NCBI GenBank assembly: GCA_030141605.1
Contig: JAQGDQ010000181.1
Location: 62,001-126,000, forward strand
From: Tubiluchus corallicola
Lineage: Eukaryota > Priapulida > Priapulimorpha > Priapulimorphida > Tubiluchidae
Direction: 5' to 3'
Length of the DNA: 64,000 nucleotides
Under the pieces are notes generated by a model. The model was not told where the DNA came from, did not search any database, and saw nothing but the letters and a program-made list of their open reading frames with translations. Shown one piece after another: positions 1 to 13,085 of this stretch (positions are counted from its first letter, which is position 1; each line of letters opens with the position of its first letter). A program made the position numbers and the translations under genes.

Positions 1-740
1 ACAACAACTATAAATGACAGCCATATGTACAATCACTAAATAGTAAGAAGTAAAATAAATCGATATAAAGATCATACTTAAAATCTAAGCAAAACTAACA
101 CTATGTACATGAGCAACTGTGATGAAAAAAATTTTCCTCCAAGAGACAGCATAAGCTAACATAAACATCTAAACAGTAAACAGATAAATGTTTACGACCA
201 TAACTAATGAGATCTGAACAACAAAACAACAGCGATGTTTGCTAGACATGATGAACGATGTATATTACGAGACTCAAAATTGATGATGAAACAGATCTTA
301 ACATTTCTTATAAAATGTGACCAGAAGATCAGTCATATCCGCTACAGGTCAAAATTTTCATGTTAAACCTCCATATAGGTCAACTTACCCAAGACGATAA
401 AGGACTGCGCCATTTTGCAGTTTAAATAAGATCATATTATCATTAACTAATTTTTAAAATTAAGAAAACTACCAATGTACAAAAATAATATTTAAGAAAA
501 TCTCGTAGTAACCCATTTGATTTGATTAGCTTGCACAAAATGCATGCACTGTAATTTACAGGGCTTAATAGCAAAAACGAAAAAGATGACCATATATGTA
601 GGACACAAACTTGTTTTACAAGCAACACAACTAGCTCTAACATCACCTGCACAATGATATGGTATAAATGTTTTAGTTGCCATGGCAACAAGTAAAATCT
701 CTTAAGGTTAACAAAATAAGTCACAAAAGGCACGCGAGTG
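1..740 (-). other. 3' untranslated region / downstream flank of the CUX gene
   Basis: This sequence directly follows the TAG stop at 743-741 in the transcript direction. It is AT-rich, and the short open frames in it resemble nothing I recognise. I see no AATAAA or ATTAAA on the minus strand, so the cleavage site probably lies beyond the left edge. No CASP-like Golgi/transmembrane C-terminal exon is visible here. Confidence 0.6.
24..109 (-). promoter_or_regulatory. Two Pumilio-type elements in the putative 3' UTR
   Basis: The minus strand reads TGTACATA at 31-24 and again at 109-102. This fits the Pumilio/PUF consensus UGUANAUA. Two exact copies within 90 bases of a probable 3' UTR suggest post-transcriptional control. 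This is inferred from motif matching only, and it requires that the transcript extends this far. Confidence 0.3.
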
Positions 741-2038
741 CTAAAACTCCCACTCCTCATCAACATCGCCCTCTATATTTTGTTTGAGTTTTTGTATATT
801 GTGCTCCTGTTCTTGCTTCTTGGTGACAGGATCATCCCAGTCTTCATGCTGTTCCTCCAGAGAGCGTTGCAATCTCTCGATGTTTGCCAGCCGACTGTCA
901 GGCTCGATTTGTATCGACTGGCTACAAGCGGATACTGAGCGATTCTCAGAATTCTCAACAGATGGCACTGGCGAAGATTTACCTTCAACCCGTTCGGTAA
1001 TAGAGCGGTTGAGCCGTTCAATGTGCTGCAGATGTTCATTTTCAATACTAACCCCGCCCCCTTTGTGCATTGTCATTTGTGACCACAGTTCATCAGAACC
1101 TTTCTTTGGCGACCAGCCAGCACTGGTGTCATTCATGCTGTCACCATTTGCAAACAGAGATTGTGTCTGTACGACACAGACTCCATTAATCAGATTACTG
1201 GTTCTGTTGTCTTCGTCAGCATCCCAACCATTTTCCATGACAGATGACGGTGGCGATTTGTGCATCGAGTTAAAATGTGCATCGCTTTCTTGTACACCTT
1301 TTCTTGAAAGCTCTTCGGTTTTGACATAATCTTGCTCAATAGCACGGAGCTCGGAATCTTTGTCCTGCTTGTCCTCCACAAATGTAGGAGAACCATTGCA
1401 GTGAGCATGACCATCTACGTTTGGCGATAAAACTCTTTCACTACATATACTTGAAGAAGGTTGTATCCACTTTGGCGTATGTTTCTTTCGTTTATTAACA
1501 GTCTTTGTCTCAGGTGGTGGTGCACTGGCTCCTAATCCACCATTACTTTCACTAGTTGGTGTAACAGACTCGGGTTTTCCTTTGCCATCATTTTCTTCCT
1601 TTGACTGCTTCACATCGATGCGTTCAAAAGACGGAAACAACCACTGATTCGAATCCCCACCTGCCTGAGATTCACTTCCACTCAGCGAATAATCAACCGG
1701 GTAATCTCCACTAGAAAGATTGGAAAGTTCGTCTGAGCTGTCAGCATGCGATCTCAAACCATCAGCATTTGCAGGTCGCAGAGGGAACTGCTGTTTTAGT
1801 CTCATGCGATGATTATGAAACCAGTTCACCACTGTACGTGTGCTTAATCCTAATTGCTGCCCCAAGGCCTCGATTGACTGAGTGTTTGGATAAGGATCTT
1901 GGGCGTATGCTGCCTTCAGCGACTCCTTCTGTTCATCGGTAAACAAGATGCGCGACTTCTTTGTTGGCATGGACAAATCAGCAATATCTGATAAAGTTGG
2001 AGTTTCAAAATCATACAGGGATTTTCTCTTCTTGTGAC
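741..2038 (-). CDS. CUX exon (last): homeodomain and acidic C-terminal tail
   Basis: The acceptor is at 2040-2039 (TTTTTCTATCAG). The exon starts with two bases that complete a Gly codon, followed by HKKRK. The homeodomain lies at about residues 1012-1071. It contains [15 protein letters not shown] and the recognition helix [12 protein letters not shown], with Trp48, Phe49, His50 and Asn51; His50 is typical of the CUX class. The rest is Ser/Asp/Glu-rich and low in order, with an NKRKKH basic patch. The end has three related segments: [32 protein letters not shown] and [19 protein letters not shown] before TAG. An open frame that appears to start at 1976 begins with a TTG inside the exon and is not a real start. 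Confidence 0.96.
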
Positions 2039-5000
2039 CTGATAGAAAAATTGAAATTGTCAGCTAATGCCTTCAATATTATATACAAAAAGGAAAACTT
2101 TGTGTAAATTGTGAACAAATGTCACAAATAATAAACAGCAGAGTGTACAGACAGTTTCTAAGTGCCTGCCAAATACCGAAAAAAATAACATGAAAAAGTA
2201 CAACAGAAAAATATTTTGGTAGCTAAGAAATGTAAAAATATAAACAATGTTTTTATACCTCTTTGGTGAGTTTTAAATGACATCATCTTTTCCACGCCTG
2301 AAGGATCTTCCAGCCACATGTGCATGCGTATAAAAGGCTCTCGTCCCTTTAAACTGAGCATATGCCATGGCTTGGGTTTACTAAGTAGTTCACTTACAGA
2401 ACCCTAAACAGAAAGCTTCAATTTAAATTTCAGCAGTGAGAGAATTTACAAAGACGGTGACTAAATCTGTCCAAAAAACAGGGTACAAAACTAACGAAGT
2501 AAAAAAGGTAATAAAATACAGAAAAAATAGTAACGTTATGAAAAAAAAGAAATTGGGCAGTCCAGAGATTAATAGGTTTCCGCAGTATCTAATTTGGAAT
2601 GTATTTGGATGGGTGATTGCAGAAAATTGATGTACCGGCAACAAGATGCCAATAATGTGTCATCATCATTTGATAGCAACATCAACTTTTGGAAAGCATT
2701 AGGACTAGACTGCATATCAACTCGCGAAATAATAGACTATGTACACGCGTCTGACAAAACATGGTCAATAAGCACAGAAAAAGAGCAGAGTTTTATTATT
2801 TCAAGTCACTTGATCAAAAAGCTTGTATACAACACACACAACAAGTGTAACTGTTACACTAGTTTAACAGAATTTTTGTTATTTGTAATAGAAAAATTAA
2901 ATTATTGTTGTAAAAAATTGTCATTAATGAACATGTGTGCATTGCAAGTCAGAAAAATCACTAATATCATAAAAATATCCTTACCTGAGACAGACCAAGC
3001 ACAGCTTCCCCAAACAGTTTCTGACCAATGTTATTCGAAACTAAGACATCTTTCACTCGGCCGGTAATCGCTAGAGTATCGAGATCAGTCGTCAATGCAG
3101 CCATTTCAAACACAGACGACTGTGAAGTGTTACTCGAGGACGTCACTACCGCCGGCTCGCTAGTTGGCGGGGGTGGCAGTACTGCCCTGGGAGGTGATGG
3201 TGGCATATGATTTTCCACAATATGATTCTGTGCAGACGAAACTGGTGGAGACAAAGCTGGCGGTTGAGGTTCTACAAAATAGAATAAAACTTTACACATT
3301 TCCTGACAATTTTTGTAAACATATTTTGCTTAGAAACTAATGAGAATTATACAGATGTACATTCACAAACCTTGCAAAAAATTAAAAGAATGATTTACAC
3401 AATATGTTCGTTCTTTAGTCTCCCACATTCTACAGATATCTGACGGAATGTTTTCAAGCAAAATTGATAATTAAAATGTGAAATGCTCTCACCTTTCTTT
3501 ATTTTTGGCATCTTAACAGGTGGAAATGGCGATGAATTCATTTGACTAGTCCTCATAAATTTATCAGGTTGGATCTTATACTGACTTGATAACAATCTTG
3601 GAATGCTGTCTGCTTCTTCAAGAAACATCTGCATGCGAATAAATGGCTCACGTCCTTTCTGTGTCAACATGTGCCAAGGCTTCGGTCTAGCTAAGAGGTC
3701 ACTCACAGAACCCTGTGATAAGCCAAGAACAGTTTCCCCAAACAACCGTTGACTAATCGAAAACTGACTTAATTGCTCCTTTATATGTTTGACAATGACC
3801 TCTGTGTTCAGAACACTAAATTTATCAAACTGTTCCTGCGTAATTGGAGGCAAAACCGCCTTCAATGGACGATTAGGCGGCAGAGCCATCTGTTGCTGCA
3901 TCAACGAGTTAGCAATTGACTGCATGCGCTGCAATGGTGATATGTCCGATTGGCTGGTTTTTGGATCGCTGCTTCGTGGGCGAACCAATGAAAATGCACT
4001 ACCAGCATGGCGCAACGCACCATCATCCGACGTAACAGGAACCAACTCATTGCTCTTTGTACTCAGACTATCAGTGCTGTCAGCAGGTTCCTCTTTAACA
4101 CTCGCCGGCTGACACTGACTAGTATTGGTGCTATGATATACTTGTGCTGATGTATAAGCCTGCCCCAACTTGGCTAATTCTTCATGATAGATACGAGAGA
4201 CCATTTCTTGTGTCATGGACAGATCTTCGGCAGATGGCACGTGTCGGCGGCGGCCGTGCGAGGCATGGTGTTCGTGGTGCTGCTGTTGTGGTTGCTGCTG
4301 ATGATGATGATGGTGCTGTTGCTGATTATGCATGAGTTTTGCCAATTCTTGGTGATATATTGAGCTGACCATAGCTGAGTTCATACTGTTGAGCTCTTTA
4401 CTTTTCTGAAGCTATAATGAATAAAAATTTAAAAATTACTAGAAATTACTAAACAGTCTAGATGCTACAACTAGCACAAGCATAAAATCGGAACATAATT
4501 TGCAAGTTATGTGAGTATCCATTTCTGATCTTGATTTTGTTTAATTACACAAAGGCATAAAATACAAGACAAAATATCAAAAAGTGTAGTAATTAGTGAA
4601 AAAAATTAACATATTATAGATTCAAGGAAGAAGGATTTAATTTTCGCAGCATGTGTACGAGCTACGTTAAGCACACAAAAAACAGCTTTCTGGCAGTGTT
4701 ATATGCAAGGCTGAAATTTTTCTGAAGAGACCATCTAAGAATAACTGGAATTTATACCTATTCAACATAAATGAGCTACAGGAAAACGATTTAACAAAAT
4801 CAAGATCCTTTTATACATATTATGCATTCTATTTTTGCAAAAAATAATTGTTTTGAAGAATTATAATCAAATAAGATTGATATTGCTGGTTATTGGATTT
4901 AATAAAGAAATGAAAAATGTAAATCAAACGACACAACATTTTATTACAAAGCAAAAGTGACCACATCATCCACTTGCCCGCCAACACAATATGGGCAATC

Positions 5001-8000
5001 TTCACAATTGTTATCAACACCTGATGATGATTCCAGTTACTGGAGTCGAAACATTATGTTTCTAAATATAAATTTCGCATCTCGTGTCATTTATACGAAT
5101 TATTGTAAAACTCTGATGCTCTATCCACACATCCTTTCTCATTTAAAAATTAGAAGTAGTTTTGCCCCACGACAGGTCTTAAAAAAGGCAAGGTTTTAGC
5201 AGGTGGAAGATGTTCTCGGAAGAAACGAAAAAATAATTACTTTACAGGAAATGAACACTAGCGAGGCATCACGGAGAATGAAAATAAGCATTTAAATGCA
5301 CAATTAAAATATCATAACGCAATGAATGAAGTCGTCTTAGCACTTTTGCAAAAAAGTATTAAGGAAAAAAATTAGTAAAAAAGATGACACAAAACAAGGA
5401 ACAAACAGCTAAAGGGGAATACTATCTTACGTGAGTTCTGACCTGCATCTGCTGTTGAGCTTCATTCAATATCTGAGCAATTCTTTCCTCCGTCTGAGAA
5501 TCCGAATGCTGACTATTTGGTGGACTCATCTCTTTTGCTGAAATATTAAAAAATAACCGTCTTACAGGCACATGCTCTAAAAAATAATTTCTTGGCATTT
5601 TGTACAGAATGGTCAGTTCCGAAACAGAAATGAAGTTACGTTGATCCTACGACAGATAATAAAAACTATTGTGACTGTCTTATCTATTAATTAATACGCC
5701 TGCCTAATTACTACATAGATACTAATTGAACACTTTGTCTTTCACGTTTGGTATTTTCTCTTCTTAGCTAGAGGACTTTTGCATCAGCTTTACTGTCAAA
5801 AAGCGGTAAAATAAATATGTTTAAACTAAACAATAAAAACCCTGTTTTCGCTGGTTTCTAAATATAAGTACATGCTTATTTATGAGGTGTGTGTGTGTGT
5901 GTGCATGAGTGCATGTGTGTGTGCTTGTACGTGTGTGCATGTATAGAAATAAAACTAATATCTTATATTAGTACTCAATAATGAACAAGTATTTGTTTAC
6001 TCACAAGATTTACTAAATTAGTAACACACACTAAATCAGAAAATAAACTCAGAAAATTCATTCCAAATATTAGTATGCCAATGGATTTTAATGTGCAGTT
6101 TTAAATTTTTACAACTAAAATACTTGCAAGAGCAGATAGACTTTCAGATTATCAGTATTCATATTTGCGAAAAACAGTTTTAAAAACTGTTCTGAACTAT
6201 TATATTTACAATATTTTTACGTAGATATTTTATAAGTTATAATATGAGTGAACACTAGCCTTGGTGATTCACTCCTACAATAAATTGCTATTGAAATTAA
6301 AAATGAATGATTAATACACCTTACGGACAATAAGATATGTGAATAATGAAAATACCTTTTCTAGGTGTTAAGGACTTGAGCAAATTAATATTTTCTTCAC
6401 TGCATGCCCAGGAATGCATTTTTCGGTACGATTCTCTTCCTTTCTCCGTAAGCTTGTCCCAGGACTTTGGTTTGGAGAGTAATTCACTGACCGTTCCCTG
6501 CGAGAGACCTAACACCGTCTTCGCAAATAACCGCTGGCCAATGTTATGCACGCTTAAAAGTTCACGCACACGCTGTGCAACTTCTGACGTGTTTAAAACG
6601 TCCGAACTAACTACACTATCGAAATGCAACTGCACGTTCGTTGTCGATTTCGAATCAATTGAGGAGGAATTCGAGTTTTCTTTCGGCGAATGCTGTTCGT
6701 TGGCGGTCTTCATGGAATGGCAGCCGTTCGTAATAGCCGGCAACTTTGGCGAGTTCAGAGGTGACGCGTGATTAAAGCGCTGCTGAAACTGATAAGACGA
6801 CACGATCTCCTGTCCAAGCAGCGAACTAAACGAGTCGATATTCTGCAGGTGAGGGTGAGCAGCAGGAAATGGAACAGCCAGCGGTATCCGCTGCAGCGTC
6901 CCTGCAAGAAAGGTGTAAAACGCCACTTTTAGATCAGTGTTCCATCTAGTGACAACAAAATACAACATCTATCAAGCAAAAACGTATGTCGAAAGAAAAT
7001 GAGTTTGTACGTAACTTTTTGTACGTGATTTCTCGGACATGAATGAAAAAAGAAAATAATGTCGCAAAATAGATATAAAAAAAGCGTACATACACCTTTC
7101 TTACAGAAACAAAAACACAAAATACAGAAATGCAAACACTCGATAGGGCTAATATTAGCTACAAACTAGAGAAAGACTTGTCTAATATCAGACCATGTGT
7201 ACTATTGCTGTAGTAGGCCAAATAACTTTCAACTTTACGGCAAGTGCAAGAGGAAAAACAACCACTCACCAAGTAGATCGGAATTGGCCAACTTAAGGTT
7301 CGTGTTCTCAGATTGAAGTGCTCTGTTCTTTTCCAACAGAAGGGTCTCCAAAGACTTTGTTTGACCACTTTCTCGAAGTGCAGCATGCTCACCAGACACT
7401 TGTCCGGGAAATTCTATTGACTTCATCACACTGTAAAATACCAATCGCTCGTAAATTATGTTCATTTTTCTAACTGAATTTTCACGTTCAAATTTTCTTA
7501 TCATCACTGAAATATGATTTTCTGAAAATCAGAAAGCAACGTACAGCCATCAATACGATGCTTATTATAAATTTTTTGACATTCCAGTAGTGTTAGACTA
7601 CTAAACAGCAAACATTCCAGCAATCCAAATATTCAATTTCGCTCATTTGCCTACTGTTAATTTTACCTTTCATAATAATACTTTATTCAATAAAATTGCA
7701 GCAAAGCTGGATTAGTACAAGAATTAAAATGACATTGATAAAAATTACTTTTAATACTATTTAATATTTCTAAACCAAATTATAACAGTTTGAAAATTAC
7801 ATAAATGATAAAAGAAAATTGAAAAAGCAAAAAACTGGACAGGATCATCATTCTACAAGTTTATCTTCTACTCTCACACGGAATTTTAATTGCCGTACTA
7901 TTCACTGATACATGAAAAACTATTCAAAAGTAACATGGCCATGTCTTCATGTTTTCCAGGTGAAATATTTTACGGATAACTTTAGATTACACAGTTCACA

Positions 8001-11000
8001 GCCTCTAAAACAAACTCTATAGGATTTTCTCTTGTGATAACACGATTTTGACAAAAACTTTGCGCAACACTGAAATCCATTTTAAATTGATAATTTCCTC
8101 AGTGTGGCATGATCTGTTTTACTAACATAGTGATTGTAAACATTATTTCTATTAGTTTTTAATTTTCTGGTAAGGTTTATAGTACAACTGTAACTTACAT
8201 ATTACAACATTAAAGCTTAAAACACAAGAAAACCCTTAAAACTTGTATAAAACTAAAAAAATTGTCTTGAAATTTTGTATCACATACACATTGTCTTATT
8301 GTGCACAGAGCTTGTATTACAGTAACGCTATAAAAAACTTGAAAATTTAAACTCCAACGATGACAGTCAGGCACAGCGATTTTGATGGGAAGTCATATGA
8401 AACGCATTTCGACAAAGCTGTATAAAGCTTGAAAAAATAATCAGAGCATTCGTAGTGCACTCTTCACTAACTAAGCAAAAGTATAAATAATTGCATCTTG
8501 CCAATTAGATTAAAAGTACGTTTTTGGCGAGTGTGCAGTTTTACCAAGTGGCCAGAAACTTTTCAAATTACCAAGAATTTTCTTTTCTAGTTACATAAAT
8601 CTTTATAACAGGTTGGTGAATGCAAAATAATATAAGTTTGTGTGGAAAAAATTTTTGACGTTCTTAAAAATTACCTTTTACTCCCCCTCAAATAAAAATA
8701 AATAAATAAAATGTTATGCAAATACTTGTATCATGGATTTCTAACAAAAATGATGAAATATGATTTTAAAACTTGGAAAACGGCATTTCTCTACACTTGG
8801 GAAGAAAGAAATTGTTATTAAACTTGTAATCATTTCTGAAATTTTTTGTTAATAAAGCAGTAAATTGATTTATGGTCATATTTACACGACAACGAAACAC
8901 CAAACATCGTTGAACTTGTCAACTCAAAACTCATATCCTTGCTAACTGGTGATAAGCTACAGAATTAAACATAATTTACAAAAAAATTATCCCCAATATC
9001 CATGCACATTAATATCACATCTGAAAGACTAGGATCTATTAACTCATAAACGTCAGTTTAGGGCTAACAAACTCCAAAACACGGGATCCAGAAGCTCTCC
9101 GCTCTTTCAGAGAGGGTTAAAATCTACTGATTGCATTCTGGTCAGTCCATCGAGACTTAATTTTCTTCAATTCATTCTAAAGTTGTAAGTCGGCATTAAT
9201 ATGAAAATGATGCGAAGCAAAACCGCACGCGTTCTCACTGTAAAATGACGGGGGAACAACGGCCACGCCAGCCAATGGGTGATTAATTGCAACTCATGTA
9301 TGCTCCTTTGTTAAGCTAATTAATTACATTGCTCAGAACCATCGTCGATTAAAATCACAGATTAACGTAAGGTATAAGAGAAATTAATCACCACAGAAAA
9401 CCTCGTGTAATTCAATGCATAATATTAAAATGAATCTCAAGCTAGCGTTGTGGTTAAAGCATTTTCCACCATGAAGTCAAACAACAGTTTCTGTTATGTA
9501 TAATTGCAAATCATTATAAATAAACAGTAGCTTTTAACACATTAAAACGTTCCTTATAGCGCGTTTACACCAGTGAGTTTCTCTCTGAAATTAAATTTGC
9601 AAGTGTGAATGGCTTTGCGTGTTCTGTTAACAAGTTTCTGCCAAATTCTCCGAAACTTCCTGCAAGTTTATCCTACAGTAAGCGTAAGTTGACCTCAGCA
9701 AAACTCGCAGCAGTTCTTGCAAAGCTGTTCACACTTGCAAGTTTACTCTGAGAGAGAACTCGCGAGAGAAAACTCAATAGTCTGAAGTACAGTTAAACTG
9801 TTTAATTTGACAATAAGAAAGCCTGATATCTGACAATACTGCATAAAATGATACAATGACCCACCCTTTTTTGTTGGATTCAATAACCAAATGTGTGTCA
9901 AAGAGCTCTCAAAAAGACAGAATAGGACAAAATCGTTTTTCATATTTGGAATAGATTAGATTGTAGTTTGACATAAATTGACTGATTCCTCAAGATAGAT
10001 GGTTACTATATAACGGGTATTTTAAGCCATATTTTCATTAACAAAATTGCATCATCTCCATTCATTCTAGAACAGCGATTTCTCACCAAAGAAAATATTG
10101 TAATTAAGCAGAAAAACCATGAAATGATGCATGCAGCCATTAAGGTATTCAGTTACAACATTCTAGCCAATATTTTACTAAATGCATGTTATAAGAAAAA
10201 TAACGAACATTTGTTAAGTCGCCTCAAATAGCAAATGATGAAGTCAAAATTTAATTGAACCGGCGCACGTGTAATCTGTTTACTTCCGTGTAGGATTGAC
10301 AAATTTTGAATTTTCCCAAGATATCAAACGCAAATAAAAAATGCCGCCATCAATTTGGCGTCGAAATTTTCTCATTAGCCACATTATTACGAGCCCAAAT
10401 CATTAACTGTGCATATTTATGGTATTTATCACGCCTTAAACGATATTTTATCATGAAAATGACAAATGTTGAAGATTTTACTGCCACGTGGGGAACGCTG
10501 GCTGTCTATTGGCTGATTGGTTGGAGGTGAGTTCGGGTTTTCGCGTCCCACGGGGGTGACTTTGCGAGAAATTTCTGATTAAAATTATCGCTAATCACCG
10601 CGTTGTTAACTAATACATCATAGCACAATGCTGTAGTAGACAATTGCCTTTAATATTGATTTAGCAGAGCATCGAGTGCAAAATACAGTCAAGAATAGTA
10701 ATGTTTGGTGAATTATCAACTGCTGATTAAATTTTGCTCCATTATCTAATGCAACGTGACAAAACAAAATTTTAATTGCAATTGATTAGAAATACAATGT
10801 TCAACAAAACAAACTGTTTTCTACCTTAAAGCAAAATTGGACCCAATCCTAAACTGAAGGTCAAAATAATCTACTATTTAAAATATTGAACGGAAACATA
10901 CTATTTTTTCAAAAATGATTTGCGCGAAAAGATTTATTACCACACAAACACAATTTCACATTCGCGCTACTAGTTCTTCGCTATTCATGCACTTCGCCAT

Positions 11001-13004
11001 TCGCTCGTTACATGAGCATTAGCGTTTGCATTTCTGAAACAAGTTGCACAAAAAACAGGTGTTGTATCTCTCAGTTCAGAGGTGTTCGTTTGTGGTATAC
11101 AACACGTTCGACAGCTCAAGCTTGAGCACAGCGGTAAATTTGAAATTTCAATTTTATCTCAAAACTTGCCAAGTTTTATTACAACACACTGAGTATCTTA
11201 CTATAGCACTGTACTTCAGTTTTCGCTTTAGCAAACATGTGCAACACGCTTGTGGAATATTTTTGCTTTTGAAAATTATGTTCGTTTGTGATGTCATCAA
11301 TAATCAATACTCGGCCTTGCCAGCCGGTAATTAAGATTTTAATCTGTTACATAACTATCAGAAATGCTTTTCCAGTATTATTGGTATTAAAATGTATACT
11401 TTTTGCAGTACTTGAAAATAGGCTAGTATGTTTTGTTTTCCTTTAAGCAATATTTAGAAAAAAACTTCTATATTTAGAATGAGGTAATATTGTGTCCTGC
11501 AAGTATGTGTACCAACTACAGCATTTTTTGCAAATATTTAACTTATATTCTGAAATTCAAAGAATAGTTTGCAGAAAATTCTATAGCAAATACTAACTTG
11601 AGTTCATTCTTTATCTCTTCGTAGTCCTCCTGCCCTCTGAGCTTCTCCTCTACAGCTTCCAACATCCTGGTTTTGGATGATAGTTGTTCCTCCAAATTTG
11701 CTATCTGAAAATAAGAATTTTTTTAACAATTAAAAACGTATTTACGATGCAAGAATCGCCATTTTGTTTCCAACACGTGGAATTAATGCTTATTCAGTTT
11801 ACTTCTAAAGTATAATGGTCGTTCTTACAAGTTAGTTTTCAAGATGAAGAAAAATAGTTGAATGGTGAAGGTTCAATGATCGAATTTAAGCAATGCAGGG
11901 CCTGACAAGTAAGTGGATGGGTGGCCAACAGAAAAATGACTTCTGGATGCTTTCACCTCCCATACTGCCTTTGACTGTATACTCTGCTCAATTAAAAACC
12001 GAGGAATTTCTTTATTATTAGAAGAAACACGGAACGTGACAATAATGTGCTTTTCTCACCTGGGATGAAGTAGTGTCTTTTAGCTTTGTAATGGTCCCTT
12101 GTAACCGTTGGACTTCCTCAACAAGTTGAGTAATCTAACAAAAATAATAAAAGTTGTAAGTTAGACATTATTCACCTCAAAACCAAACCTCTCTTCCCTC
12201 GGTGGTCTTTAGCTTCACTTGACTTATCTAATTAACGTATTTTTACTAAATTAGTCAAATGTGTCTGCAAGCTAGAACTCGCTGTCATAAAATTTACGGG
12301 TTTAGAACACAAGTCAATTTAGTAGTTTTGACAGCAAAAGTGGAAACTTTGGCTTAAAACAAAAGACACAGACAAGATTTATTTACTATTGCTCATTCTA
12401 GAACAACATTAGCTCTAATGGCTGCTTAACGACTTACACTTACAACAACACAGGTAGGGGCACAACACACAAATAATAACAACAAGTGGGATATATATTC
12501 TGGTGTTGGAAACCATTAGACTCGAATGCAAGATTGGCATGGTTGCAGTCCGAAATCTTAACCACCTGGCCACCCAACTCAGGAGGTAACATCTTACGTA
12601 AAAATACAGTAAAAGATCATTGATATACGCTAGGATGTAAACCGCTAGAAGATTAGTAAAAAAGGCATCAAGTGTGTAAAAAGTGTAAAAACTTCAAAAA
12701 CTAAAAGAACCTGTCCTACGATTACTAACGATGCATGATATTTATGTCACAGAAAACTTTTAAACCTAGCGTTTACCAAAACGCAATTTGTCGTTTGTCC
12801 AAAAAGTAATATTTATATTCATTTGTTATATAGGCTGCTACCATACTTTGTGTTGTACTGAGTTATGAACTTATGAGATAACATATGTATTAGAATTTTT
12901 ACGTATGCAAAGATCGTATGTAAACTAAAAAACAAAGGCTAAATAAAACAGCAATATCAGCAATATAACGTGTCTTAATAAATGTTAGGCTAAATAATAG
13001 TGTT

Positions 13005-13085
<81 letters not shown>

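Larger units (their letters stand above)
7431..11597 (-). other. 4.2 kb intron at the coiled-coil / DNA-binding boundary
   Basis: AT-rich intron separating the coiled-coil exons from those leading into the Cut repeats. It holds a foldback element (9571-9766) and a CpG-richer block with paired CCAAT boxes (10260-10640). The rest shows no feature. In vertebrate CUX1 an internal promoter can give short isoforms. This position would suit one that skips most of the coiled coil, but I see no direct evidence of a start site. Confidence 0.7.

Noticed and set aside
1-740. CASP-type alternative terminal exon downstream of the homeodomain exon
   Set aside because: No SPWDK-like or transmembrane Golgi-tail sequence is visible in any minus-strand frame here.
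784-1329. Plus-strand open frame opposite the last CUX exon (181 aa)
   Set aside because: Antisense shadow of a long coding exon with no recognisable protein features.
741-1976. Open frame read as starting at 1976 (411 residues)
   Set aside because: The first codon is TTG inside the last CUX exon; the frame continues to the acceptor at 2040-2039 and joins the previous exon in phase.
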